A program made the position numbers and the translations under genes. The notes below the pieces were generated by a model that saw only the letters and a program-made list of their open reading frames with translations, was not told where the DNA came from and ran no database searches. Shown here piece after piece: positions 21,480-32,227 of a DNA stretch of 64,000 nucleotides. Each line of letters opens with the position of its first letter. Within the stretch, counting starts at the first letter, position 1. The DNA is from Orientallactaga sibirica (taxonomy: Eukaryota; Chordata; Mammalia; Rodentia; Dipodidae), in assembly GCA_036365145.1 (NCBI GenBank), contig JAEOAD010000013.1, positions 44,970,725 to 45,034,724 on the forward strand, given 5' to 3'.

Positions 21480-23940
21480 CAGATGTTTCGTTTCTCATTT
21501 TTTCAGCTCTTTTATAGGCATTTTATATATGCTCATTGATGGCTTTGGACGTTTTAACTCAGGAAGGCAGAGACACACACTAACCTAGAAACGGAAGAAG
21601 ACAAACGTGTCTGTGCGCCCTCTTGTTCCATGCTGGATGTGGCCGTTAGTCCTGCAGCAGTTTCTCTGAATTGAAGCATTCAGTCCCAGAGGGAGAAGAG
21701 AGGCCCTACAGGAGGCCCATCCCAGGACAGCCACCTTCCTCTGCCTGGTAGGGGGTAGCGTGCATGTTTACTGCGTGGGGCCTTCCACATGATTGTGGAG
21801 ATGTGATGTCCTGGATCTAGTTGAAGGACTGGCCAGTGTGTTGAGGTCCCTGAGACTTACCCAAATGGGGCGAGATTGCCAGCAAGCTAATGTGGAGGTT
21901 GTTTCTGAAACCAAGATGGAGACCACCAGGGAACTTGTTTGTGTAAAAGGACATGCACTTGGCATCCTCTGTCTTAGCCTCTGCTTTGGCGGGTAAAATG
22001 GATTAAAGGGATGATGAGAGGGGAGCTGGCTTGCCGGCTCTTAAGACAGGGGGCTGAAATGGAAACAGCCGAGTGAGATCTGTGTCAAAGAGCCCTTACT
22101 GGGATCCAAAAACTTGGAACCGGTGGGAGGAGCCAGCCAGTACGAAGGACAGGATGAAATGAAAGTGACAGAAGAGATTCCCCTGGCGCAGCCTGGAATA
22201 CAGAGGAGAAGAAAACCCATGGTACTTAGGAAGCAAGGATTGGGCCTCTGAACTGCTTGAGTTGCGAAGGTGAAAGAAAGTTCCTCTCCCCTGAGGACAC
22301 GGGTACAAATGCGGTCAACCTGAGCGCTAACAAAGCCGAAAAGCTGAGTCCTGCAACTCCTTGTCCCTCCTTGAGACAAAGGCTGAGGTGATATGAGGGA
22401 AATAAGTGCCTGATGGACTGGCTCCAGTGGGGACACTTGGTTAGCCCAGCACCAGATCCCAGGGGTGCAGGGACTGGAAGACAATAGAGGAAGGATAGGA
22501 TTCCCTGGGAAGCTAGGAACCACAGACGTGCTTGAGTCACGTTGGGGAGGCTCCACAGGGCTGTGTCCACAGGCGAGTTAAGCAAGAAGTTAATCCAGCA
22601 GGCTCCTCAGAGTAGGGAGGGAGCTTCCTTGCTTTACTGCGTCCCAGCGTGGGGCATGACCTTTACCAGGGGCAGAGGCCTTGATAGAGCTGAGTGTGGT
22701 TCCAGTTTGCAACGTGACCCACAGCTCAGAGGAGATGAGAGAAGGGCCCAGCAGACAAAGGAGTCTGTTGGGCAAGGTTTTCATGGAGCTGATGATGTTA
22801 AGAAAGAAAAAGTAGTCAGGATCCCAAATGCTGAGCTAGAGGCCTTCAGAGCAGTCCTCAGAAGGCACCAATGAGAGACCAGTGCAGGTGAAAGAGACTT
22901 AGCTTGTCCTAGGACTGGGCAGTTATGCCCCAGAGTAAGCTTTGCACTGTTTTCTCCTGCAAATAAAAAGTATGCTAGAGGTGGAATTGCTCACCTTGTC
23001 TGAGGCAGAGTACCCAGGTTGCCTGAGGAGAGACAGTGGCATCAGGTGCAAGTACAGTTCTGAGCCACCACGGCCTGTCAGGTGGCAGGGAGCCATTCTG
23101 CAGGCCAGGCACAGCAGCGGGCTGAGAGTAGCCTCCCTCTCCCTGGGCCGAGAAGGAGGCCGATCGGCTTGAGTGGGCCCCGCTGAGCCCCTCTGGGATG
23201 GGCAGATGCTCAGAGCTCAGGGAAGCACTTCAGGGTAAGGAAACAAGGACCACCCGTGCAAGATGTTGGTGGACCGTCAGGGGATAGCCAGGATCGTGCC
23301 TCCCATCCATGACGCTCTCTCCAAAACTGCTCTTGTGAGAGAACAGTTGATGTGAACAGTGTAGTGTGTTAACCCGAGCCTGGATTTTGCCACTCTCTCC
23401 CTTAGTATCCCCTCAGCTCCTGACTTCTGAGGTGCACTTGTGCCTACTCGGAATTGATGGTGGTGGGTGTGCGGAGGTCCTGCCCACCCCGTGCAAGAGG
23501 ATTCGCTATTTAACTGTTACAGTGTCTCCCACGTTTGAGAACGTATCTGGGAGAAGGAAAAGAATTTAAAGGGAGGTGTCCTACATGTGAGAAAAGGCCT
23601 GCCCAGATGATGCAAGTTTATGCCAGGAATGGGCTACTGCCTAGGGGGTGCTGGCCCAGGAGGTTTCTGAGGCTCACAGTTTTTTAAAGGACTATTGTCA
23701 CTGCTGTTGAAGGTTGAACTAGATCTCTGAATGCCAGAACCAGATGGTAAGACGTCATTACTGAAAACACCACATGCTTCTGCCAAGGACAAGGACACAT
23801 CAGCTTGCCACCGACTTGGAAGCTCCTCGCCAGTGTTGCCTAGCTCTCAGAGTGCCACTGGGGTAGACTTGTCTCGAACTGACATGCTAAGCTGTGGACT
23901 CCACGTGCTACATTACAAGCATGCCAGGCAAGATGTGCCT
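21480..23940. other. Unassigned, apparently single-copy DNA
   Basis: No match to other parts of the window. Open frames of 171 (22,041-22,556 minus, GTG-opened), 119 (22,226-22,585 minus) and 110 codons (22,542-22,874 plus) overlap each other on both strands and show no domain. Best candidate region here for unique exons or an old LTR element, but neither can be shown. Confidence 0.4.
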
Positions 23941-23949
23941 ATTGGTGCC

Positions 23950-24280
23950 AACAGTTTTCCAATTAGATTCAAGTTGTGCTCCAAAAGAAAGGTGTTTCAT
24001 GTGCTGTAAAACCAGGGAAAAGCTTGTTGTCAGGGAAGTCCTAGGTTCCAGCAGGGAAGACACACCTACTTTTTTTCCCCCCCAGTGGATAAGATATGCC
24101 TGCCAAATTGTCCTCTAAACATTTGTGCTTTTGCCCTAGGGTATTGGTGTTGTCACTCTGTTGTCAGCTTTGGTTGGGGAGAAATTTTCACAAGGGCAGA
24201 TGTACGACAGACTCAACTCTGTCAAGCTGTTGAGACTTAAGTGACTTGCTGTGGCACAGCGGCCTCTCTCACCCCGTCCA
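23950..24280 (+). repeat. Old repeat shared with unit B
   Basis: Direct match to 44,030-44,300 (CAATTGTCCTCTAAACATT, GTCACTCTGTTGTCAGC, GAGACTTAAGTGACTT). Probably the end of an old rodent interspersed element. 24,283-24,340 adds an L1-3'UTR-like piece (CCAAGGCTCAGGG, GGAAAGAATGTAAGAGC) also found near 62,230. Confidence 0.6.
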
Positions 24281-24479
24281 AGGCTCAGGGAACATCAGGG
24301 AAGAGAGAGCGGAAAGAATGTAAGAGCTGGAGGAGTGGGTGGAGTGTGCAGCACCTTCCTCTGAATTGAATCATGGGACAAGAGAGGTTCAGGAGACTTA
24401 GGAGTTAAACAAGCCTGGGAAAGCTGAACCTGTCCTGCCACAGACACTTCTTACGGTTACCGAACCAGTGACCAACACC

Positions 24480-24760
24480 TGGAGTGGGAGACTCATTGGC
24501 AGTGAGATAACTACAGGTCCTGCACTGTGTGCCAGACACGCAGCCTCTGGGCGTCGTCATCTACGCTGGGATGGGCTTTCTGGTGATGCGGCTGTCTTTG
24601 AGTCACCCACTCTCCTGTAAAGAACCCCTAACCCTGTTCTGTAAGGAACCTAATAAACACTTTGGTTCTTCAAGTTGCACTTTGGATCAGTTGGGCTGTG
24701 GTGTGTGCTTTGGGCCCTATCTGCCATGAATGCGTGCTTGTTGACGTCTCCTGAAGGAAA
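24480..24760 (+). repeat. Probable LTR or transcript 3' end
   Basis: GATGCGGCTGTCTTTGAGTC, CACCCACTCTCCTGTAAAG, then AATAAA in CTAATAAACACTTTGG. Resembles a common rodent LTR-type 3' end; family uncertain. Confidence 0.45.
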
Positions 24761-24871
24761 AAGTCTCATGTGACCTCTTGTAAATTATACACGACAGAAT
24801 TGTAAACCAATGTGAAATTTCTTCACAAAACATCACATCGTTCTATAATTTTTTTAAAAATAGTTGATTTA

Positions 24872-24992
24872 ATGCCGGGCGTGGTGGCGCACGCCTTTAA
24901 TCCCAGCACTGGCGAGAGTTCGAGGCCACCCTGAGAATAGTTAATTCCAGGTCAGCCTGGACCAGAGTGAGACCCTACCTTGCAAAAACCAA
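24872..24992 (+). mobile_element. B1 SINE (short internal deletion)
   Basis: GCCGGGCGTGGTGGCGCACG head, missing the GGAGGCAGAGG block, then the normal end and an AAAATAAAAATAAA tail. CG dinucleotides retained in the head suggest youth. Confidence 0.9.
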
Positions 24993-25017
24993 AAAATAAA
25001 AATAAAAAAAAAAAATA

Positions 25018-25222
25018 GTTGATTTATTTGCAAGGAGAAAGAGAGAGGAGTACAAGAGAAAGAGAAAGAAAATGGGTACACCAGGGACTGTAGCCATTCA
25101 AAGGAAGTCCAGATGCATGCATCACTTTGTGCATCTGACTTTACATGGGTACTGGGGATAGAACCCAGATCATTAGGCTTTGCAGGCAAGTGCCTTAACT
25201 GCTGAGCCATCTCTCCATAGCA
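25018..25222 (-). mobile_element. DIP-type SINE
   Basis: Antisense DIP (AGTCCAGATGCATGCATCAC, GGGTACTGGGGATAGAACCC, TGCTGAGCCATCTCTCC). The flanking AATAGTTGATTTA occurs on both sides of the preceding B1 (24,860 and 25,015), which marks the B1's target duplication. Confidence 0.88.
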
Positions 25223-25310
25223 ATTTTCTCATATTATATGTGCGTTCAATTGGTGTTTTTGTGTTTGTGGATGACAAGTTTAGGGGTTCGTGTGCACATA
25301 TGTACACATT

Positions 25311-25583
25311 AACCCATCAAGGCCAGCAGAAAACATCACATGTCTTCATAGATCACTGGTTCCATTGTTTTCTCAGACTGGTGTTTGACTGAACAGACAG
25401 CTCCCCAGTTCAGTAGACTAAAGGTCAGCTAGTCCAGAACCTTCCTGTCTCTACCTGCACAGCACTGGGCTTGCAGCTGCCCCAGTGCCGTGACACCCGG
25501 CTTTTAAGAGTGTTCTAAAGCTCCAAAGCCAAGTCCTCAAGCCTGTGAGGGAAAATGTTCATCAACTGAGATTTCTCCTCACT
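25311..25583 (+). repeat. Direct copy of 9,806-10,085
   Basis: Close match in the same orientation (CCCATCAAGGCCAGCAGAAA, CAGCTAGTCCAGAACCTTCC, TTAAGAGTGTTCTAAAGCTC), 15.5 kb away. Both copies sit at the edge of unit-related DNA. Confidence 0.85.
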
Positions 25584-25628
25584 GCCTGGTTTTTTCTTAT
25601 TAGTTGAACTTTCAAAAACCTTAAAAAT

Positions 25629-25835
25629 AGGGCTGGAGGAATTGCTCAGTGGTTAATGCACTTGCCTGCAAAACCTAACGACTACGGTTTGATTCCCCAG
25701 TTCTCATATACAGCCAGATGCACAAAGTAGCCCATGCATCTGGCATTTGTTTGCAATAGTTGAGGCCATTCTGTCTCTCAGTTTTCAAATATATAACTAA
25801 ATTTTAAAAAATGAATAAACTTTAAAAAAAAACTT
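25629..25835 (+). mobile_element. DIP-type SINE
   Basis: Sense DIP with a diverged body and a short CT stretch, ending in ATTTTAAAAAATGAATAAAC. Confidence 0.85.
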
Positions 25836-26291
25836 AAAATAGATTAGGGATGTTGCAGTTATTTACAGTGGTGCTGTGTATATAATACATTGTCAAAGCC
25901 TGGACCTGGAATTGACCCAAATCCTGTACATTAAAGGCTTGATCCTTAACAGAGCTCTTAGGAGATGGCAGAGGCTGCAGGAGGTGGCAGAGCCTAGAGG
26001 GAGAAAAGTCTGGAAGTCACTTGAGGGATGTCCTCAAGGGATTGTGGAACTTCAGTGCCCTTCTCTCTCTTTTCTTCCCGGCCATGAGGTAAGTGGTTTT
26101 CTCTACCATTTGCTTCTGTAGGAATGCGCTGCCTTGGCACAGGCCAAATACAATGGGGTTAAAGGACACGCTGGAACCTCGAAATCTGAGTCAAAATAGA
26201 GCTTTCTTTCTCATCATCCCCCCCCCCGGCAACACACATACATGTATGTGACTGTTCATGTTGAGGCTAGGGAAACATCTCAAGTGTTATT

Positions 26292-26502
26292 TGGGGGGTG
26301 TCAGGGGGAGAGGGAGAATGGGCGCACCAGCAGCCTCTCAGCTGCTGTGAAAGAACTCCAGATGCATGTGCCCCCTTGTGGGCAAGTGCAGCATTGCACC
26401 CTTGCATCACTGCATCTGGCTAAGTGTGGGACCTGGAGATTGGAACTGGCATTCTTAGGCTTAGCAGGCAGGTGCTTAAACTGCTAAGCCATCTGTCCAG
26501 CC
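26292..26502 (-). mobile_element. DIP-type SINE with 13-base target duplication
   Basis: Antisense DIP flanked by CTCAAGTGTTATT at 26,279-26,291 and 26,503-26,515. Shares the CAGCAGCCTCTCAGCTGCTG and GGGCAAGTGCAGCATTGC variant blocks with the copy at 8,541, so the two belong to one subfamily. Confidence 0.9.
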
Positions 26503-26529
26503 CTCAAGTGTTATTCTTCATCCACGTTT

Positions 26530-26760
26530 TTTAAAAATTTTTTTTTTATTTTAAAGAGAGCAAGCAAGAGAGCGCAAGAGAGAGAGAGAGAGAATTGGCA
26601 CACCAGGACCTCAGCCACTGCAATTGAACTCCGGACACTTCCACCATCTTGTGGGCATGTGCAACCCTCACTTGCCTCACCTGTGTGCATCTGGCTTACG
26701 TGTGATCTAGAGAGTTGAACATGGGGGTCCTTAGGCTTCGCAGGCAAGTGCCTTAACCTC
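26530..26760 (-). mobile_element. DIP-type SINE
   Basis: Antisense DIP with a T-rich tail complement and a GAGAGAGA stretch. It is truncated in the tRNA-like head at AAGTGCCTTAACC. Confidence 0.85.
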
Positions 26761-26767
26761 ATCTACA

Positions 26768-26878
26768 CTTTTTGAGACTGGGTCTCTACTTGAACTCACC
26801 AAGGAGGTGAGATTGCCTGGCCTCAGGGATCCGCCTGCCTTCCGCTCTGCAGTGAAGGGATTATAAAGGCACAACACT
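26768..26878 (-). mobile_element. Old B1-like monomer
   Basis: TTTTGAGACTGGGTCTCTAC, CTGGCCTCAGGGATCCGCC, AAGGGATTATAAAGGCAC: decayed antisense 7SL monomer. Confidence 0.6.
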
Positions 26879-26935
26879 GTCAGGGTTTTGCCGGGGAGGT
26901 CCAAGAAGGAAGATCAGAGACCAGAACCGTGGACT

Positions 26936-28357
26936 TTATGAATCACAATACTTTATGAATCTAGTCCAAACTGGAGCAGCTTCAGCCTTAAGAATAGGGG
27001 AATGGAAAGGAGATTGGGAGGAAGTGAGCTGAGTGATGCTGTGGACCAGCAGGAAGTGGGAACCTTCTGGTGCCCTCAGCGCAGCGCTTGTGTAAATTGA
27101 GATGTTGACTGGTGCACTACGAGGCTGCTGGCAGAGTTTCTGCCAGGGCCTCATGGCACGTGGTAGAACAGGGACCCGTGTCTTGACTGTAGTGGCTGTG
27201 GACAGAAAAGAAAATGTGCAAGAGAGAGAATGAGAAAGGGAGAAGTGGGAGAAACAGAAGGTGCATAGGCAAGAGGAGGGGTACAGACATGTGCAAGCTG
27301 GGGGGAGAAACAGGAAGGTAAAGGGAATATAGACACCTGTGCTGAAGTGGGGGACAGAAGGATGGAAAGGAGAGAGCAGCTTGCTAAGGAAGAACTTTGA
27401 TGTCTCTTGGAGAATGGAGGGCTGGCCTGTGGGAGGGGCTGGAGGAGGTGTGAGCTCAAGGAACCAGGGTCCCTGTGGGCTGTGGTCCCTTTGAAGACTA
27501 TCCCAGTTTGGAAGGGGAGGGAGCTCTGAGACTGGCAAGAACTCCAGGGTTTCTTTGTGCAGTGTGGGTCCTGTGGGCTGAACTCAGGTCTCATGCTTGC
27601 ATGGAAGCACTTTACTGACAGCTATCTTCCCAGCCCCCAAAGGTTTTCATCTCAAAGAGGAATATCTGCTGAACTCAACTTTTTATTACAGGGGCAGAAG
27701 GCTTGCTGACACAAATATCACAATGAGGAAATATGTATAAAGTGTGTTTTGTGAGGTTTTTTTCCATAGACTCATATAACCACCACAATTACAATGAAGA
27801 TGCAAAAAGTTTTTTTGTTTGTTTGGGGTTTTTGTTTGTTTGTTTGTTTTGTTTTGTTTCTGAGGTAGGGTCTCACTCTGGCCCAGGCTGACCTGGAATT
27901 CACTATGTAGTCTCAGGGCAGCCTCGAACTCACAGCAATCCTCCTACCTCTGCCTCCCTAGTGCCACCATGCCCAGCCATAAAAGTTTGATTAACATGAA
28001 GAGCTCTGTTTTCCTTTTTCTTTTAATGATAATGTGAGTTAAAATTTATTGAGAATTTTCTGAGTGCCAAGCCCTTTCCTGGGCCTTTCTTCTTCTTTTT
28101 TATTGACCACTTCTATACTTACAGATAATAAACCATGATAATGCCCCCTCCCCCACCTTCCCCTTCACAACTCCACTCTCCATCATATCCCCTCCCTCCA
28201 TTAGTGTCTCTTTATTTTGATGTCATCATCTTTTCCTCCTATCATGAGGGTCTTGTGAAGGTAGTGCTAGGAACTGCGAGGTCATGGATATCAAGGCCAA
28301 TTTCTATCTGGAAAATTGCATTGTAAGCAGTCCTACCCTTCCTTTGGCTCTTACATC
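26936..28357 (+). repeat. Outer segment of the left palindrome arm
   Basis: 27,151-27,800 and 27,980-28,357 are the reverse complement of 62,275-64,000, interrupted only by different SINEs. The 147-codon minus frame at 27,151-27,594 has its mirror at 63,551-63,994 with only three residue changes, but it is Pro/Ser/Leu-rich, begins in a B3-like fragment (27,530-27,640) and shows no domain, so I do not call a gene. The 200-codon minus frame 26,936-27,538 overlaps it in another frame. The mirrored sequence ends only because the window does. Confidence 0.85.
27847..27980 (-). mobile_element. B1 SINE, left arm only
   Basis: Antisense B1 after a TTTG-rich run. It is absent from the mirror position in the right arm (near 63,320), so it inserted after the inverted duplication. 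Confidence 0.9.
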
Positions 28358-29876
28358 CTTTTTTTAAATTTTATTATTAGATATGGACATATTTAGTATG
28401 TAAACAACACATGTTTGTACCATCCTTTCCCTGCTCCCTGCCCCTTTTCTGAAGAGGCCCTCCTCGTTGGGGTGCAGGTCAACTCCATGGAAACTGTGGG
28501 TCATGCATTGCGGGGGCAGCAGTCAGTCCATGGGGGAGAGACAATGTTCCTGTGCAAAATGTCCCAACTTGTGGCTCTTAACAATCTTTTCACCCCCTCT
28601 TCCGCAAAATTCCCTGAGTCATGTGGGGTGCATTTTAAGTCTACTTCAGTGATGAGCTCTTAGGAGCCTCTGAATCTCTGCTTTGGTAGGTGTTGAGTGT
28701 TCTCAGTGTCTGTCTCCTTCACCCTCGTGCTGACATCAGGTTCACCGAGAATGCAGCACTCTTGTTCATTTCCCCAATTCCTCTGTGGTTTCAGCCAGGG
28801 TCAGGGTGGAGTGTGCTGGGTCATTTATCTCCTCAGGTCCTGCTCCCATCTGAAAAAAAGAAGCAGAATCTCCAACGGAGAGTGAAGTCAGCACTGGTTA
28901 AATGGGATACCCATTATTTATTTAGAGAGAGTTTAAAGGGTGTAGACCCTCTTATAGGCCAAGATTAGTGGGAGCTTGACATTGGAAAGCACAAAATCAT
29001 TATCTGGATATGATTCTGACTTGTTTCCCAGTTCCAGATAAGATTTCCTTTCCACTGAGTGGATCTGTTAGCCAATCCAAGAGCAGTTGGTTACCCACCA
29101 TGGCTGTGTGCCACTGTTGCACTTGTGTGAGCATCACGTCAGATTGTTTGCTTCTGAGTCACTTAGACTTTTGAGTTGCTTGGACAGATGTTGGCCACTT
29201 TCCTGCAGTAGCTCATGTAGAGCCTTCCAGCACTAGATGGGCTAATTGTCTGGGGACTGGCTCCCTTCTGGATTCCAACCAGGTCTCTCCATGGTCAGTG
29301 CCGACAGCACATGGTATCTTCAGCAGTAGGGTCTTACCACTAACCTCTGGTGGGTAATCAAGTGCCATGACAGAAGTCTGTCTTGTTTTTTTATGGAGAT
29401 CTAGTAGGTCTCTCTGATCAACAGCTCATTGTGGATGTTAAGTGTGTCCCTAATACAGAGAATTATAGGCCAGTGCTGAGGGGAAAGAAAAAGACAGAAA
29501 AAAAAAGAGAAACAGGAGAAATTTAAGGTTAGGATTCATCTCACCCTTTCCAGGGTCCTTCAATTCAGGTGTTCCCCCTAGGATCCTGTTGAGGGTTCCA
29601 CCTTGTAGTCTTAACTTCCAGGATATAGGATTCTATGGTACCAGTTCAATTTGGGTTCAGTTTTGTGCCCCCCCAACCTTTCCTCTTCCCCCAAGCCCTA
29701 CCCTCCCTGTTTTCCAAGCCTTGAGATGTCATTCAGGTATGTCAGCAACTCAGGCTGATCCAGGTTAGAAATGGGAGATGAGTAAGACCATGCGACAGTT
29801 GTCATTCTGGGATTGTGTAAGTTCACTTGGTATGATCTGTTCCAAGTTTGACCATTTTTCTACAAATTTCATTGTG
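28358..29876 (-). other. L1 3'UTR
   Basis: About 1.5 kb between the ORF2 terminus and the junction with arm DNA at 28,357. Only a short T run (28,356-28,363) marks the former poly(A) end. Small open frames on the plus strand (28,415-28,968) are shadows. Confidence 0.75.
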
Positions 29877-30743
29877 TCATTTTTTCCTTACTGCTGAGTA
29901 GAATTCCATTGTGTAGATATACCACATCTTGATTATCCATTCATCCAATGATGGGCACCTGGGTTGATTCCAGTTCTTAGCCATTATGAATTGAGCAGCT
30001 ATAAACATGGTTGTGCAAATATCTCTGAACTGAGGTGTGGAGCTTTTAGAGTAAATGCCCAGTAAGGAAATAACAGGGTCTGTTGGTAACTCTATATTCA
30101 TCCTTTTCAGGAGTCTCCATATTGATTTCCATAGTGGTTGTACCAGCTTACATTCCCACCAACAGTGAATGAGGGTTCCTATTTATCCACAACCTCGCCA
30201 ACATTTGTTTTCATTTGATTTTTTTAAATGTTTGCTATCCTTACTGGGGTAAGGCGGGATCTCATAGTTGTTTTAATTTGCATTTCCCTAATAGGGATGT
30301 TGAACATTTTATTAAGTGTGTGTTAGCCATTTGTAATTCTTCCTCTGAGAACTCCCTATTCAGTTCTCTGCCCCACTTCAAAAGTGGGTTGTTTGATTTT
30401 TTTATTGTTTAGTTTTTAAAAAATATTTTATTTTTCTTTATTTAGGAGAGAGAAATAGGTAGAGAGAAAAGGTGGGGGGGGGGAGAATGGGCATGCCAGG
30501 GCCTCCAGCCATTGCAAATGAACTCAAGATGTGCGCTCCCTTGTGCATCTGGCTTATATGGGTCCTGGGGAATCAAACCTGGGTCCTTTGGCTATACAGG
30601 CAAGTACCTTAACCACTAAGCCATCTCTCCAGCCCTATTGTTTAGTTTTTTGAGCTCTTTGTAGAGTCTAGATATTAGGCTTCTGTCAGTGGTATGGCTG
30701 GTGAAGATTTTCTCCCATTCAGTGGGTAGTCTATTGGCTCTTG
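29877..30743 (-). pseudogene. L1 ORF2 C-terminal part, broken
   Basis: Resumes after the deleted RT core and ends with MWYIYTMEFYSAVRKK at 29,877, the expected ORF2p terminus. A DIP SINE interrupts it at 30,420-30,640. The Cys-rich region is only partly preserved. Confidence 0.88.
30420..30640 (-). mobile_element. DIP-type SINE inside L1 ORF2
   Basis: Antisense DIP (GGGCATGCCAGGGCCTCCAG, GGGTCCTGGGGAATCAAACC, CACTAAGCCATCTCTCCAGC) flanked by TTGTTTAGTTTTT repeats at about 30,406 and 30,638. Confidence 0.9.
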
Positions 30744-30744
30744 C

Positions 30745-30886
30745 CAGGCTTGTTGGCACACGCCTTTAATCCCAGCACTCAGGAGGCAGAGGTAGGAGGA
30801 TCGCCATGAGTTCAAGGCCACCCTGAGACTACCTAGTGAATTCCAGGTCAGCCTGAGCTAAAGTGAGACCCTACCTCAGACCAAAA

Positions 30887-30887
<1 letters not shown>
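30745..30887 (+). mobile_element. B1 SINE at the L1 deletion junction
   Basis: Sense B1 (CCAGGCTTGTTGGCACACGC through GACCCTACCTCAGACC) sitting exactly where ORF2 jumps from the C-terminal part to the linker before the RT. Its tail expanded into the GAAA tract. Confidence 0.88.
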
Positions 30888-30934
<47 letters not shown>

Positions 30935-30955
30935 AGAAAGAAAAGAGAGAGAGAG

Positions 30956-31005
<50 letters not shown>

Positions 31006-31020
31006 GAGGAAAGAAAGAGA
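30883..31020. repeat. (GAAA)n microsatellite from a B1 tail
   Basis: About 30 GAAA units with a GAGAGAGA interruption. The 60-codon Lys/Glu frame and its antisense shadow here are meaningless. Confidence 0.95.
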
Positions 31021-31059
31021 CAACAACATCAGAAAAAAAAAATAGGTCTTCATCAATTT

Positions 31060-32120
31060 TTTAATTGTTTTCTTAGTTTCCAATTCATTAATTTCTGTTC
31101 TGACCTTGATTATTCCTTTCCATCTGGAGCTCTTTGGGTTGGACTTTTCTTGTTTTCCAGTGCCTTTAGGTGGCCAGTTAGGTTATTAATTTGGGATCTC
31201 TCTGTCTTTGTAATGAAGGCATTTAGTGCTATGAATTTTCCCCTTAGGACTGCCTTCATTGTGTCCCATAAGTTTTGGTAGTTTGTGTTTTCATTATCAT
31301 TCAGTTCTAGGTATTTTACAATTTCTTTTTTCTTCCATGACCCATTCATTGTTTGAAAGTGTATTACTTAGTCTCTAGGAGCTGGTGGAGTTCTTGATGT
31401 GTCTCTTGTTAATGTCTAGCTTTAAAGCATTGTGATCTGACATGATGCAGGAAGTTACTTCAATTTTCCTAACTTTATGGAGGCACACGTTATGGCCTAA
31501 TATATGGTCAATTTTGGAGAAGGTTCCATGGGCTGCTGAGAAGAGTGTGTATTCTGTAGAGTTGGGGTGGAAAGTTCTGTAGACTATTAGGTCTAGTTGG
31601 TCTATGATGTTGTTAGCTCTATAATTTCCCTGTTGATTTTCTGCTTAGATGATCTGTCTATTGATGATAGTGGAGTATTGAAGTCTCTGACTGTAAAGGT
31701 GTTGGTGTTTATTTCTGTTAAACTGTCAAGTAGATTTTGTTTTATAAACTGTGGTGCACCTGTGTTTGGCACATATATATTTATGATTGTGATGTGCTCA
31801 TGTTGGATCTTTCCCTTGATGACTGAGAAGTGGCCTTCTTTGTCCTTTTTGATTACTTTTGGTTTGAAGTCTATTTTATCAGATATTAATATAACAACAC
31901 CCACTTGTTTTTTATTTCCATTTGCTTGGAATATCATTTTCCATCCTTTCACTCAGGGGAGGTGTCTATCTTTAGTGGTGAGGTGGATTTCTTGAAGACA
32001 GTAGATAGAAGGGCCCAGTTTTTTGATCCACCCTGATAATCTGTGTCTTTTGATGTGTGAGTTAAGAACACTAATATTTAAGGTTACTACTGTGAGGTTT
32101 GAATTAATCCCTGCCATGAT
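31060..32120 (-). pseudogene. L1 ORF2 endonuclease part, broken
   Basis: Contains the apurinic-type endonuclease signature CLQEIHLT near 32,010, GWKMIFQANGNKKQVGVVIL (31,952 on) and the block usually read as VGDFNTPLS, here VRDFNTPLSSIDRSS with Gly changed to Arg. The linker piece at 31,349-31,110 carries the [20 protein letters not shown] block. At least one stop separates the first block from the second. Upstream of the deletion junction at about 31,060. Confidence 0.9.
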
Positions 32121-32227
32121 GAGGTGTTTTAAAGGGTTTGGTGCTTTTTGTGTTTTGTATTATATTGAACCTGGTCTATTTTTGGTTATTGGGATCTTCT
32201 TGTTGGCTCTTGAGATTGGTTGTTTGA

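Noticed and set aside
22041..22874. Open frames of 171, 119 and 110 codons as a host gene
   Set aside because: They overlap on both strands, the longest opens at GTG, and none shows a domain or a second conserved copy in the window.
27151..27594. 147-codon frame kept in both arms as a gene
   Set aside because: The arms are nearly identical at DNA level, so conservation is expected; the frame begins in a B3-like piece and is low-complexity Pro/Ser/Leu.
30863..31083. Lys/Glu-rich and Phe/Leu/Ser-rich frames
   Set aside because: Translations of the GAAA microsatellite and its complement.
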